Origin: Demequina zhanjiangensis
GTDB lineage: Bacteria > Actinomycetota > Actinomycetes > Actinomycetales > Demequinaceae
Assembly (NCBI RefSeq): GCF_030418315.1
Contig: NZ_JAUHPV010000005.1
Coordinates: forward strand, 124,001 to 188,000
Reading direction: 5' to 3'
DNA length: 64,000 bases
Made by a program: the position numbers and the translations under genes. Within the stretch, counting starts at the first letter, position 1, and every line of letters starts with the position of its first letter. The notes below the pieces were generated by a model that was not told the DNA's origin, ran no database searches, and saw nothing but the letters and a program-made list of their open reading frames with translations. Of this stretch, positions 9,273 to 17,916 are shown in pieces.

Positions 9273-10043
9273 TCAGCGCCACGTGCCGCGCGCGACGAGC
9301 ACCTCTCGCAGGAGGTCGGCGCGGTCGGTGACGATGCCGTCGACGCCGATGTCGAGGAGGCGGTGCATGCTCGCCTCGTCGTTGATGGTCCACACGTGGA
9401 CCCCGCGGCCGACGCGGTGGGCGGCGGAGACGTGGCGTGCGCCCAGGAGCGGCACGCGCCGCATGCTCGTGGGGATCTGGAGCAGGTCGACGTGCCTCAG
9501 GGCGGGGCCGACGCCGCGTCCGAGACCGCCCACCGCGAAGAACCCCGCTGCCTCGGTCGTGCCTGCGGACATGGCGACCGGTCGGCTCAGAAGCCGCACC
9601 GTGTCGCGTCGGCGGCGTGCAGAGAAGGAGGCCACGCACACCCGGTCGTGAGACGCGGTGCGCTCGATCGCCTCCGCCACCGGCCTGATCCCGGAGACGG
9701 CCTTGACGTCGATGTTCACGTGAAGCTCGGGCCACGTTCCGAGAACGTCCTCGAGGAGCGGGACCGCCTCGACGCCGCCGATCCGCGCGCCACGCACCTC
9801 CCGTGCGGGCAGCGCAGACACCTCGCCGGATCGGTCGGTGGTCCTGTCGAGCGACGAGTCGTGAAGCGCGATCGCGATCCCGTCGCTCGTGCCGTGCGCA
9901 TCGGTCTCCACATAGCGGAAGCCGAGGTCGACCGCCGCCTGGAAGGCCTTCATCGAGTTCTCGAGGCCCTCACGGGAGAAGCCGCGGTGCGCGAGCGCGA
10001 CGATCGAGCCTGGCTCTCCCAGGTACGGATGGCGGTCAGGCAC
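9273..10043 (-). CDS. glycerophosphodiester phosphodiesterase
   Basis: A 256-residue GDPD-family TIM-barrel enzyme that splits glycerophosphodiesters into glycerol 3-phosphate and an alcohol. The metal and catalytic motifs are visible: 'AHRGFS' near residue 18, 'VETDAHGTSDG' near 45, 'LHDSSLDRTTD' near 60, and C-terminal 'HVWTINDEA'. No signal peptide is seen, so it probably acts on cytosolic lipid head-group products. I chose the GTG at 10043, which overlaps the stop of the upstream hydrolase gene by 8 bases, suggesting coupling. A 7-bp inverted repeat (9246-9262) lies just downstream. Confidence 0.85.
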   Translation of the reverse strand: MPDRHPYLGEPGSIVALAHRGFSREGLENSMKAFQAAVDLGFRYVETDAHGTSDGIAIALHDSSLDRTTDRSGEVSALPAREVRGARIGGVEAVPLLEDVLGTWPELHVNIDVKAVSGIRPVAEAIERTASHDRVCVASFSARRRRDTVRLLSRPVAMSAGTTEAAGFFAVGGLGRGVGPALRHVDLLQIPTSMRRVPLLGARHVSAAHRVGRGVHVWTINDEASMHRLLDIGVDGIVTDRADLLREVLVARGTWR

Positions 10044-10998
10044 CTGGTCGCTCCGCAGGCGGGAGCGCGCGGTCGAGCCACGCGCTGAGCTCGGACAGGT
10101 ATCTCTCGCGCGGCGTGGTGTCGGACAGCGCGAGGTCGTGCACGGCGTCGGGGACGACGAGCAGCTCTGTGTCGCGCCCGAGCCGTGGCGCGAGCCGCGA
10201 GATCGCCTCGACGTCCACGATCGTGTCCTGCGCGTCCAGCAGCGGATTGTCGGGCGAATCGGGTCCGCCTGCGCCTGCACGGGCCGCGAGCACCGGGATC
10301 TCGAGGTGCAGCCCGCGCGCGACCTGCCTCTGGGCGCGCACGACCGCTGCGAGCCAGGCGGCGCGGACCGGCAGTCCGTCGGGGCGCTTCCAACGAGTGT
10401 CGTACTCCCAGCGTCCGCCCTCGGAGGCGAGGAGGTGGGTCGCGTACCAGGACGGTCCGGACGACACGATCGACAGCGGCCTCCTGCGCGCGATGCCGGG
10501 CAGCGCTCGATTGCCGAGCCGGAGCCGCCACGAGGGAACCGAGCCGAGGTAGGGGGAGTTGAGGGCGAGCGCGGCGACGGGCCCAGGACCATGCGTGTGG
10601 AGTCGCACGAGCGTGGTCAGGGCACCCGTGGAATGCGCGTGCACGGCGATCGGAAGGCCGGGCTCCAGGTCCGCGACCATGGCGGCCGCGGCCGCGACGT
10701 CCTCGCCGGGCTCGGCCACGTCGGTCATGAAATGCGGGATGTCGCCCTCGCGGAGGGAGCGTCCAGCGCGGCGAAGGTCCACCGCGTAGGACACGAAGCC
10801 GTCGTCCAGGAGCCGGTTCGCCACGTGCGAGTGGAAGAAGTAGTCGTTGTAGCCGTGCACGTGCAGCACGACGCCGCGCGGAGCGGGAGGACGGCTCGTG
10901 GATCTGACGAGCGTCGCCTCACCGAGTGCGGCCTGCTGGAACCCGGGCAGGACGTCCTCGCGCCACTGAAGAGAGGTCGAGGGCGCACTGGTGGTCAC
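10036..10998 (-). CDS. alpha/beta hydrolase (lysophospholipase / serine aminopeptidase S33-like)
   Basis: A 320-residue hydrolase with the oxyanion-region 'HVHGYNDYFFHSH' (about residue 50), a nucleophile elbow 'HAHSTGAL' in which Ser replaces the centre of the usual G-x-S-x-G, and a late 'VPDAVHDLAL' that supplies the catalytic His. These features match monoglyceride lipase/lysophospholipase-like proteins. Its coupling to a glycerophosphodiesterase gene suggests sequential breakdown of a phospholipid: deacylation, then head-group release (inference). The GTG at 10998 is fixed by a TACGAT box 6 bases upstream. Confidence 0.78.
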   Translation of the reverse strand: MTTSAPSTSLQWREDVLPGFQQAALGEATLVRSTSRPPAPRGVVLHVHGYNDYFFHSHVANRLLDDGFVSYAVDLRRAGRSLREGDIPHFMTDVAEPGEDVAAAAAMVADLEPGLPIAVHAHSTGALTTLVRLHTHGPGPVAALALNSPYLGSVPSWRLRLGNRALPGIARRRPLSIVSSGPSWYATHLLASEGGRWEYDTRWKRPDGLPVRAAWLAAVVRAQRQVARGLHLEIPVLAARAGAGGPDSPDNPLLDAQDTIVDVEAISRLAPRLGRDTELLVVPDAVHDLALSDTTPRERYLSELSAWLDRALPPAERPGA

Positions 10999-11004
10999 CT
11001 GTGC

Positions 11005-11010
11005 ATCGTA
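11005..11010 (-). promoter_or_regulatory. -10 box of leaderless hydrolase gene
   Basis: Read on the minus strand, TACGAT ends 6 bases before the GTG start codon (10998). No ribosome-binding sequence lies between them. Confidence 0.5.
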
Positions 11011-11076
11011 CGTCGGGTCATGCAAGGGACGCCGCGTCGTCACCCGCTGTTCACCAGGTTGCGGCAGTCTGTCCTC

Positions 11077-12456
11077 ATGACTGAGGATGCGCGCCCCGAG
11101 CCGGCAGGACCGTCGACAGCGGGGGCGGCGCCCTCTCTCGCCGTCTCCGACACCCCGAAGGGCAAGGGCCGGGTCGTCGCGTGGGCCCTGTGGGACTGGG
11201 CGACGCAGCCGTTCAACTCGGTGATCGTGACCTTCGTCTTCACGGCGCTCTACCTCACCTCGGACGCCTTCATCGATCCCGAGATCGCGGCGCTCGGTGC
11301 GGATCATCCGTCGTACGATCTCGCGATCGCGAGCCTGACGAGCGGCCTCGGACTCGCCGGCACGCTCGCGGGAGTGTTCGTCGCGTTGCTCGCGCCGGTG
11401 CTGGGCCAGCAGGCGGACACCGCGGGCCGACGCAAGCGCTGGCTCGCTGTCTCCACCGGGATTCTCACCGTCGTGACCGCGGCACTGTACTTCGTGCAGG
11501 CGGCGCCGTCGTACTTCGTGATCGGGGTGGGCCTGATCGCGGTGGGCCTCGTGGCGAACGAGCTCGGCGGGGCGCAGTACAACTCGCTCATCACGCAGGT
11601 GACCACGTCGAAGAACGTGGGCCGTGTGTCGGGCCTCGGGTGGGGGCTGGGCTACATCGGCGGCATCGTCGCCCTGGTGCTCGTGGTCGTGGCCGACGGC
11701 GCGGACTGGTGGGGCATGTCGACGGAGAACGGCATGGCGTACCGGACGATCGCGCTCGGGTGCGCGCTGTGGACCGTGCTGTTCGCGTGGCCCGTGTTCG
11801 CCTTCGTCCCGGAGCCTGCAGCGACGGGGCGTGAGAAGGTCGGGTTCCTCGCGGGCTACGCCAGGTTGGGGCGAGACGTCGCCGAGCTGTGGCGCACGAG
11901 CCGTTCCACGGTGTGGTTCCTCATCGCGAGCGCGATCTACCGAGACGGGCTCGCGGGCATCTTCGCCTATGGTGCCGTGATCGCCGCCGTCTCCTTCAAC
12001 TTCAGCGATTCCGAGGTGCTGTTCTTCGGCGTCGCCGCCAACCTGGTGGCCGGCATCGCGACGATCATCGCTGGAACCATCGACGACAAGGTGGGGCCAC
12101 GGACGCTGATCCTTTGGGCGCTCGGCGGCATGATCGTCGCGGGCACCGTGGTCGTCGCGCTCCATGGGATGGGATCGATCGTCTTCTGGATCGCGGGTCT
12201 GATCCTGTGCCTGTTCGTGGGGCCCGTGCAGTCTGCGTCCAGGTCGCTCCTGGCGCGGGTGGCGCCGGCCGACAAGGAGGGCGAGCTCTTCGGCCTCTAC
12301 GCGACGACTGGGCGCGCGGCCTCATGGATGGCCCCGTTGATGTGGACCGTCGCGATCGCCGTCACCGGCGCGACCATCTGGGGAGTCGTCGGCCTAGTCT
12401 CCGTGGTCGTGGTGGGCTTCGTCGCGCTCCTGTTCGTGAAGATCGAGGCGCGTTGA
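11077..12456 (+). CDS. MFS transporter, Atg22/UMF1-like
   Basis: 459 residues with about 12 transmembrane helices after a polar N-terminus of 35 residues. The early 'WALWDWATQPFNSVIVTFVF' and 'ELGGAQYNSLITQV' segments are characteristic of the UMF1/Atg22-like branch of the major facilitator superfamily. The substrate is unknown; eukaryotic Atg22 exports amino acids from vacuoles, which cannot be transferred here. It is divergent from the alpha/beta hydrolase across 78 bases. CAGTCT lies 6 bases before the ATG, compatible with a leaderless start. Confidence 0.85.
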   Translation: MTEDARPEPAGPSTAGAAPSLAVSDTPKGKGRVVAWALWDWATQPFNSVIVTFVFTALYLTSDAFIDPEIAALGADHPSYDLAIASLTSGLGLAGTLAGVFVALLAPVLGQQADTAGRRKRWLAVSTGILTVVTAALYFVQAAPSYFVIGVGLIAVGLVANELGGAQYNSLITQVTTSKNVGRVSGLGWGLGYIGGIVALVLVVVADGADWWGMSTENGMAYRTIALGCALWTVLFAWPVFAFVPEPAATGREKVGFLAGYARLGRDVAELWRTSRSTVWFLIASAIYRDGLAGIFAYGAVIAAVSFNFSDSEVLFFGVAANLVAGIATIIAGTIDDKVGPRTLILWALGGMIVAGTVVVALHGMGSIVFWIAGLILCLFVGPVQSASRSLLARVAPADKEGELFGLYATTGRAASWMAPLMWTVAIAVTGATIWGVVGLVSVVVVGFVALLFVKIEAR

Positions 12457-12478
12457 TCTCGGGAGGTCCGGCGCGGCC

Positions 12479-13084
12479 TCAGTCCTTCTCGATCCTGCCC
12501 GCTCCGCGCGCGTTGTACACGGTCGACGACGAGGCGCCGTAGGCCTCGTACACCGCGAGCGCGTCGGCACGGCCCACGTCCTGCGTCACGGAGATGCCGC
12601 GAGCCTCGAACTGGGCGGCCCAGTCGGGCACCATCGGTCCCTCGTCGAAGCCCGTGAGCCGTTCGAGCTCCGGTCCGTCGCCCGCCACGATCAGGTGCCG
12701 GATGCCCGACCACATCGTCGCGCCGTAGCATTGCACGCAAGGACGCCAGTTGACCACGAGCGCGAGGTCGCGCTCGGCGCCCAGGTCCCACGTACCCACG
12801 CGAGTCTGAGCGAGACCGAGCGCCATCACCTCGGCGTGCCCGCTCGAGATGCCCGTCGCGAGCACCACGTTCACGCCGACGGACACGAGCTCGCCCGTCG
12901 ACGCGTCGACCACGATCGCGGCGAACGGGCCGCCGTTGCCCTCCCGCCAGTTGCGGTCCGCGAGGCGGTTCACCAGCGCCATCTGCGCCTCTGCGCCCTC
13001 GATGGACTGGGGCAGCGTCGGGAGCTCCGCCGTGAGCCAGTCAGGGAGGGACATGGTGAAAGACGAGGCCGGTGTGGCGGTCAT
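12479..13084 (-). CDS. nucleoside deaminase (cytidine/deoxycytidylate deaminase superfamily)
   Basis: 201 residues with the zinc-dependent deaminase signature: 'SGHAEVMAL' (the H-A-E motif supplying one zinc ligand and the catalytic Glu) and 'RPCVQCYGAT' (P-C-x-x-C, the two other ligands). The spacing and length resemble guanine deaminase/TadA-like nucleoside deaminases, but the substrate cannot be decided. The C-terminal 50 residues after the core are unusually long for TadA. The gene converges with the MFS gene and diverges from the first diguanylate cyclase. Confidence 0.84.
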   Translation of the reverse strand: MTATPASSFTMSLPDWLTAELPTLPQSIEGAEAQMALVNRLADRNWREGNGGPFAAIVVDASTGELVSVGVNVVLATGISSGHAEVMALGLAQTRVGTWDLGAERDLALVVNWRPCVQCYGATMWSGIRHLIVAGDGPELERLTGFDEGPMVPDWAAQFEARGISVTQDVGRADALAVYEAYGASSSTVYNARGAGRIEKD

Positions 13085-13154
13085 GGAAGGCTCCGAGGCG
13101 TGACGGGACGGGACTGTGCCGATTGTGCACCCACCTTGTTGCCGCAGTGTTGCA

Positions 13155-13175
13155 GGGCTATCCGCGGATCAGCCC
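13155..13175. promoter_or_regulatory. operator-like inverted repeat upstream of GGDEF gene
   Basis: A perfect 10-bp palindrome, ATCCGCGGAT (13160-13169), is flanked by GGGCT and AGCCC arms. It sits just upstream of the -10 box at 13183-13188, where a regulator of the diguanylate cyclase or of the divergent deaminase could bind. The function is inferred. Confidence 0.35.
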
Positions 13176-13182
13176 CTGTCGG

Positions 13183-13188
13183 TACTCT
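13183..13188 (+). promoter_or_regulatory. -10 box of leaderless GGDEF gene 1
   Basis: TACTCT ends 6 bases before the GTG at 13195. This supports the chosen start, which also aligns with the N-terminus of the downstream paralogue. Confidence 0.5.
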
Positions 13189-13194
13189 CGGGGA

Positions 13195-14367
13195 GTGCTC
13201 GATGCCCTCACCACCCGGATGGTCCTCGCCTCGGTGACGCTGGCCGTCCTGGTGCTCTTCTACGTCGGCACCTACCGACGCGGCGGGTCGCGATATGCCG
13301 CCTGGTGGTGTCTTGCGCTCCTCAGTGCCGGCGTCGGCACCGCGGCCTACCTCTTCAACGGCACGTCCCTGCAGGGACTCATGAACCCGATCGGCAACCT
13401 CCTCTCGGTGGCAGGGGTCGGGTTCGTCTGGTTCGCGGCGCGAGCGGTGCGGGGCGAGAAGCCCGTGTGGTGGCTTTGGGGCGTCGTCGTGGGCGTCACG
13501 GCGCTTGCCTCCGCCCTCGACAGTCCCTCGGAGGATGTGTGGGCCGGCGGTCCGGTCGTGCTGGGCGGGATGAGTCTCAGCCTCGGCCTCGCCGCATGGG
13601 AGATCAGCCTGGTCCTCAGAGAGCGCAAGACGCTCGGTCCGCGCGGCCACGAGGACGGAGCCAAGGTGTCGCTGCTCGCGATGGAGGTCGCGAGCACAGG
13701 GCTCGCGCTCTTCTACGTGGCACGTGTCGTGGGCTACCTCACCATCGGTCCCGACGATCCGCGTTTCGAGGCGTGGATGGGAACAAGCATCACCACGATC
13801 GCCCTCACCGTCGTGCTGGTGGTCGCCACCTTCTCCATGAGCGAGGTGAGCCACCTGGAGCTCAACCGCGACCTGCGCATCCGTGCCGCGTACGACGACC
13901 TGACGGGTCTGCTCACTCGTGGCGAGTTCCTCGCGACGGCGCAGAAGCATTCGCAAGGCGGAGCGACGCCGCGGTATGCAGTCATGGCGGACCTGGACTA
14001 CTTCAAGGACCTGAACGACGCGCTCGGCCACGCCGCCGGTGACCGCGCCTTGAGGGCGTTCGGCGCGGCCTGTCGCAAGGCGGTCGAAGGCCACGGGATC
14101 GCGGGACGTGTGGGAGGCGAGGAGTTCGCACTCCTCGTGGAGGCGCGCGACCTGGAGGACGTGCGCGGCATCGCCTCGGAGATCTCGCGCACCTACGCCG
14201 ACGCCGCCCCCATCAGGCTCGGCACTCCTACCGTCAGCTATGGAGTCTCCGAGGTTCAGCGCGGTGAGTCCATGGAGCAGGCCCTGGCGCGCGCGGACGA
14301 GGCGCTGTACCGGGCCAAGCGCGCCGGGCGGGACCGCTTCGAGGTCGCGGAGACCCGCGCCGCATAG
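13195..14367 (+). CDS. membrane diguanylate cyclase (7TM + GGDEF), copy 1
   Basis: 390 residues: about seven hydrophobic helices over residues 8-245, then a GGDEF domain making cyclic di-GMP from GTP. The active-site loop is GGEEF at 307-311, and the substrate-binding 'DYFKDLND' and 'GHAAGDRALR' blocks are intact, so the domain should be active. The allosteric inhibitory I-site (R-x-x-D) is missing: its positions hold E298 and G301. The N-terminal membrane module has no family I can name and is shared with the next gene. The GTG start is chosen by alignment with that paralogue and by the -10 box. Confidence 0.85.
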   Translation: MLDALTTRMVLASVTLAVLVLFYVGTYRRGGSRYAAWWCLALLSAGVGTAAYLFNGTSLQGLMNPIGNLLSVAGVGFVWFAARAVRGEKPVWWLWGVVVGVTALASALDSPSEDVWAGGPVVLGGMSLSLGLAAWEISLVLRERKTLGPRGHEDGAKVSLLAMEVASTGLALFYVARVVGYLTIGPDDPRFEAWMGTSITTIALTVVLVVATFSMSEVSHLELNRDLRIRAAYDDLTGLLTRGEFLATAQKHSQGGATPRYAVMADLDYFKDLNDALGHAAGDRALRAFGAACRKAVEGHGIAGRVGGEEFALLVEARDLEDVRGIASEISRTYADAAPIRLGTPTVSYGVSEVQRGESMEQALARADEALYRAKRAGRDRFEVAETRAA

Positions 14368-14370
14368 TCT
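14365..14370 (+). promoter_or_regulatory. -10 box of leaderless GGDEF gene 2, overlapping the stop of gene 1
   Basis: TAGTCT ends 6 bases before the ATG at 14377; its first three bases are the TAG stop codon of the first cyclase gene. The second gene can therefore be transcribed on its own. Confidence 0.5.
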
Positions 14371-14376
14371 TGGAGC

Positions 14377-15546
14377 ATGCTCGACATCGACACGCTCCGC
14401 ATCGCGCAGGTGTCGGTGGGCGCGTGCGTCTTCGTGCTCGTGTATCTCGGCACGTATCGCACCACTCGAGCGCCGTACGCAGCCTGGTGGAGCGGTGCCG
14501 TGCTCGCCTCTGGCGTCGGATCGTTGCTCTACCTGCCGCTGGACACCTGGGGCGTGGCTGCCGCCGCAATAGGGAACGCCGTGAGCGTCTTCGGTGCGGG
14601 CCTCGTCTGGGGCGCGGCCAGGGCGCTTCGCAACCGCGCCACCACCCTCTGGCACCTGTTCCCTGTGCCCCTCGTGATCTTCGCCTACTCCATGGCGGAG
14701 AGCCGCCAGGACGAGACGCTGCCGGGTACGTTCGCGCTGCTGCTGGGAATGTGCGCCTTCATCGCGCTCAGCGCGCGGGAGCTGTGGCAGATTCTCCAGA
14801 CGCGCCACCTGCGCAAGGGTGCTGACGCGTTCCACTCGGCACGCGCCGCCGTGCTGTCGATGGCCGTCGCATCCACCGCCGCGGCGTCGTTCTACGGGCT
14901 GCGCATCGTGAGCTATGCGCTCGCCGGTCCGCAATCCGACTTCTACCTCGCGTGGACGGGCCCGAAGATGACGACGCTGGTCGTCCTGCTTCTGCTCGTG
15001 GTGGTCACCTACTCCGTGACCGAGCTGAGCCACTTCGAGCTCTCGCGCCAGTGGCGCGAGCGCGCCAACCACGACGACCTCACCGGGCTTCTGACGAGGA
15101 AGGCGTTCACCGAGCTTGCCGAGGCGGCGCTTTCCGAGGCCGCGACCAGTGCGCGACCGCTCGTGCTCGTCGCTGCCGACTTCGACCACTTCAAGCAGCT
15201 CAACGACATGTACGGCCACGCGGAAGGAGACCGGGCGCTGCATGCCTTCGGCGAGGCCTGCAGGGGAGTGCTCCGCGAGGACGACCTGGCCTGCCGCATG
15301 GGCGGCGAGGAGTTCGACCTCCTGCTCGTCGGCACTGCGATCGAGGATGCCGAGTCCGTCTGTCAGCGCCTCAATGCCGCGTACGTGAGCGCCTACTCCG
15401 ACGCGCCTGAGAACGCTCCCACCGTGAGCTACGGCGTGACGATCGCAGACCCGAGCAAGCCCTGGGGAGCGCTCGTCGCCCGCGCCGACGCCGCGCTCTA
15501 CCGCGCCAAGGAGCTCGGGCGAGACAGGATCGTGGTCGACGCCTGA
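14377..15546 (+). CDS. membrane diguanylate cyclase (7TM + GGDEF), copy 2
   Basis: 389 residues, a clear paralogue of the preceding gene over its whole length: the same seven-helix membrane part and a GGDEF domain with GGEEF at 309-313 and 'DFDHFKQLND'. Unlike copy 1 it keeps the inhibitory I-site, R300-x-x-D303, at the canonical distance from GGEEF, so product inhibition by cyclic di-GMP is expected. The pair probably arose by tandem duplication and then diverged in feedback control. Confidence 0.86.
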   Translation: MLDIDTLRIAQVSVGACVFVLVYLGTYRTTRAPYAAWWSGAVLASGVGSLLYLPLDTWGVAAAAIGNAVSVFGAGLVWGAARALRNRATTLWHLFPVPLVIFAYSMAESRQDETLPGTFALLLGMCAFIALSARELWQILQTRHLRKGADAFHSARAAVLSMAVASTAAASFYGLRIVSYALAGPQSDFYLAWTGPKMTTLVVLLLLVVVTYSVTELSHFELSRQWRERANHDDLTGLLTRKAFTELAEAALSEAATSARPLVLVAADFDHFKQLNDMYGHAEGDRALHAFGEACRGVLREDDLACRMGGEEFDLLLVGTAIEDAESVCQRLNAAYVSAYSDAPENAPTVSYGVTIADPSKPWGALVARADAALYRAKELGRDRIVVDA

Positions 15547-15617
15547 ACTGGGCGAGGACTCGCGGCTGAAGTGGTCACGACGACCGCTCAACATCCGGTA
15601 CGATTATCAGGCTGTCA

Positions 15618-15691
<74 letters not shown>

Positions 15692-15700
15692 CAAAATGGA

Positions 15701-15736
15701 ACGGTCTCGGCTCACGCCGGGGCCGTTTCTGCTTTT
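15701..15736 (+). terminator. rho-independent terminator after tRNA-Pro
   Basis: ACGGTCTCGGC (15701-15711) pairs with GCCGGGGCCGT (15716-15726) through 11 base pairs including two G-U pairs, with a TCAC loop, followed by the T-rich TTCTGCTTTT. It is well placed to end the tRNA transcript. Confidence 0.8.
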
Positions 15737-15815
15737 CCCGCGCCGTCGCGAGCATGTGACAGGCGGCCCCGGTCAGAGCCGATCCCGCCTGAGGCACGGC
15801 GGTCCCAGGAGCGAC

Positions 15816-17363
15816 CTACGACTCTGGCGCGCGGTCCGGCAGCGAACGGAATCGCTCGCGCAATTCGACCTTGCGCACCTTGCCGCTGGCGGTGCGGGGG
15901 AGGTCGTCCACGAGGACGGCCGCGCGCGGGAGCTTGTACTTCGCGACTCGCCCGCGCACATGGCCGAGGACGTCCTCGGGCGTGACCTGAGTGCCCTCGT
16001 GGATCGCGACGATGGCCAGGGGCACCTCGCCCCAGCGATCGTCGGGCACCCCGATGACGGCGACCGAGCGCACCTCGGGCATCTCCATCACGAGCTGCTC
16101 GATCTCCGCGGGGTACACGTTCTCTCCACCGGAGATGATCATGTCCTTGAGGCGGTCGGTGACCGTGAGGTAGCCGTCCTCGTCTAGCCTGCCGATGTCA
16201 CCAGTCCGGAACCACTCGCCGTCGCGGGCCTCCGCCGTGGCCTCCGGGCGGCGCCAGTACTCGCGGATGACGTTGGGGCCGCTGATCTGAATCTCGCCGG
16301 GCTCGCCGACCGGCATCTCGGTACCGTCCTCGCCCACCACCCGCACGTCCGTGAAGAAGTGCGCCAGACCGGAGGTCCCCGCGTGGTCCCGGGCCTTCGA
16401 TACGGGCAGCGAGGTGGCGCCGGGGGACGCTTCCGTCATGCCGTAGCCGCTCGAGAACGCGAGCCCTCGCGCTTCGTAGGCCTCGATGACGCGTAGCGGC
16501 ATCGCCGAGCCGCCGCACGTGAGCTTGCGGATGCTGGACAGGTCGGTAGTGTTCCAAGCGGGGTCCTCGGCGAGGAACTGGAAGGTGGTCGGCACGCCCG
16601 AGAGGCTGGTGATCCCGTGCTCCTCGATCGCGTGCAGCACATCGCCCGCATCGAAGCGTTCGTGCAGCACCACCGCGCCGCCCTTGAGCAGCGTGGGCAG
16701 GGCGCCCATGCTGAGCGCGGCGACGTGGAACATCGGTGACATCATCATCGCGACCTCCTCGCGCGTGACGTCGTAGTCCACGATCGCGTTGAGCACGTTC
16801 CAGGTGAGGTTGCCGTGGGTGAGGACGGCTCCCTTGGGCCGGCCCGTCGTGCCCGACGTGTAGAGGATCATCGCCGGATCGTCGAGCGACACCTCGACGT
16901 CGAGCTCGAACGGCGGTGTGGTGCTCATCGCCTCGTCGACGCTCTCGACCGCGGGCAGGTCCGCCTCTCCGTCGACCACGAGGCGCTTGCGGATGCCTGT
17001 CGACCACGCGGCGGCGCGCGCGAGGTCGCGCACCGACTCGTGGGTGACGAGGAACACCGCGCCCGAATCCTCGATCATGTACTCGAGCTCCCGCGGCGCC
17101 AGGCGCGTGTTGAGGGGAACGAAGATCGCGCCCAGCAGGCCGCACGCGAAGAATGTTGTGAGGAAGTCCGGGTGGTTGTTGCCGAGATAGACGAGGCGGT
17201 CGCGCTTCGCCAGGCCTCGGTCGGCGAGGACCTGGGCGAGCCTTGCGACGCGGTCGGCGTACTGGTCGAACGTGTAGGTGCCGCCCGACCAGATGATCGC
17301 AGTCTCGCCTTCGGACTTGATGCGTCGCCGGGCGATCCAGTCGCCGAGCCCCTGGTTCTTCAT
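15816..17363 (-). CDS. couL: acyl-CoA synthetase, probable p-hydroxycinnamoyl-CoA ligase
   Basis: A 515-residue ANL-superfamily AMP-forming ligase. The motifs are in order: phosphate loop 'YTSGTTGRPKG' at 168-178, 'GYGMTEASPG', 'TGDIGRLDEDGY' hinge region, 'ISGGENVYPAEIE', and the catalytic A10 lysine in 'RTASGKVRK' near the C-terminus. It is the last gene of a four-gene operon (SDR, amidohydrolase, MaoC hydratase, ligase) with a divergent MarR gene. That gene set is the one described for p-hydroxycinnamate catabolism in Rhodococcus jostii RHA1, where CouL activates p-coumarate and ferulate as CoA thioesters. The ligase family is certain; the substrate is inferred from the operon. Confidence 0.75.
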   Translation of the reverse strand: MKNQGLGDWIARRRIKSEGETAIIWSGGTYTFDQYADRVARLAQVLADRGLAKRDRLVYLGNNHPDFLTTFFACGLLGAIFVPLNTRLAPRELEYMIEDSGAVFLVTHESVRDLARAAAWSTGIRKRLVVDGEADLPAVESVDEAMSTTPPFELDVEVSLDDPAMILYTSGTTGRPKGAVLTHGNLTWNVLNAIVDYDVTREEVAMMMSPMFHVAALSMGALPTLLKGGAVVLHERFDAGDVLHAIEEHGITSLSGVPTTFQFLAEDPAWNTTDLSSIRKLTCGGSAMPLRVIEAYEARGLAFSSGYGMTEASPGATSLPVSKARDHAGTSGLAHFFTDVRVVGEDGTEMPVGEPGEIQISGPNVIREYWRRPEATAEARDGEWFRTGDIGRLDEDGYLTVTDRLKDMIISGGENVYPAEIEQLVMEMPEVRSVAVIGVPDDRWGEVPLAIVAIHEGTQVTPEDVLGHVRGRVAKYKLPRAAVLVDDLPRTASGKVRKVELRERFRSLPDRAPES

Positions 17364-17405
17364 GTCATCCTCGTTGATGCAGTGGGGGTGGGGTGCTGCC
17401 GTGGG

Positions 17406-17861
17406 TCAGGCGTAGAAGCGGTAGAGGCCTCGCGCCGCGACTGCGGGCTTGGTGCCGCCCTCGATCTCGATGGTCTGGTCGACCGTGAGCTGGAAGCCAC
17501 CGCGGATCTCCGCCACCTCGGCGATCACCGCGTTCATGCGGACCCGGGCGCCCACCTGCACCGGCGAGATGAAGCGCACCTTGTCGAGTCCATAGTTGAC
17601 CTTGGTGGTGACGCCGTCGACCTCAAGCAGCTCTGTCCAGAACTTGGTGGTCAGCGACAGCGACAGGAAGCCATGCGCGATGGGGCCACCGAAGGGGCTC
17701 TCCGCACGCGCGCGCTCCGGCTCGACGTGGATCCACTGGTGGTCGTCCACGGCATCGGCGAACTGGTTCACCCGGTCCTGGGTGACCTCGAGCCAGTCGG
17801 ACCATCCAAGATCGCGGCCCTCGAGAGACGGGACCTCGGCGTAGGGGACGGTGGCGGTCAT
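17406..17861 (-). CDS. couM: MaoC-like enoyl-CoA hydratase, probable hydroxycinnamoyl-CoA hydratase
   Basis: 151 residues with a single hot-dog fold. The catalytic pair of the R-specific hydratase family is present as D40 and H45 ('DDHQWIH'), followed by 'FGGPIAHGFLSLSL'. In the proposed pathway it adds water to p-hydroxycinnamoyl-CoA to give the beta-hydroxy thioester. The ATG at 17861 has an AAAGG ribosome site. It lies between the amidohydrolase and ligase genes of the operon. A role in fatty-acid metabolism is possible by family alone, but the neighbours favour aromatic side-chain degradation. Confidence 0.75.
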   Translation of the reverse strand: MTATVPYAEVPSLEGRDLGWSDWLEVTQDRVNQFADAVDDHQWIHVEPERARAESPFGGPIAHGFLSLSLTTKFWTELLEVDGVTTKVNYGLDKVRFISPVQVGARVRMNAVIAEVAEIRGGFQLTVDQTIEIEGGTKPAVAARGLYRFYA

Positions 17862-17916
17862 GAGCGGTGCCTTTCGGAGTGGGGGTGGAGGGGGACGATG
17901 CGGCGTGGCGCCTGCA

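Noticed and set aside
13081..15594. Very long minus-strand open frame (over 800 codons)
   Set aside because: It is exactly antisense to the two diguanylate cyclase genes, and its Arg/His/Gly-rich translation lacks any domain; such shadows are expected in very G+C-rich DNA.
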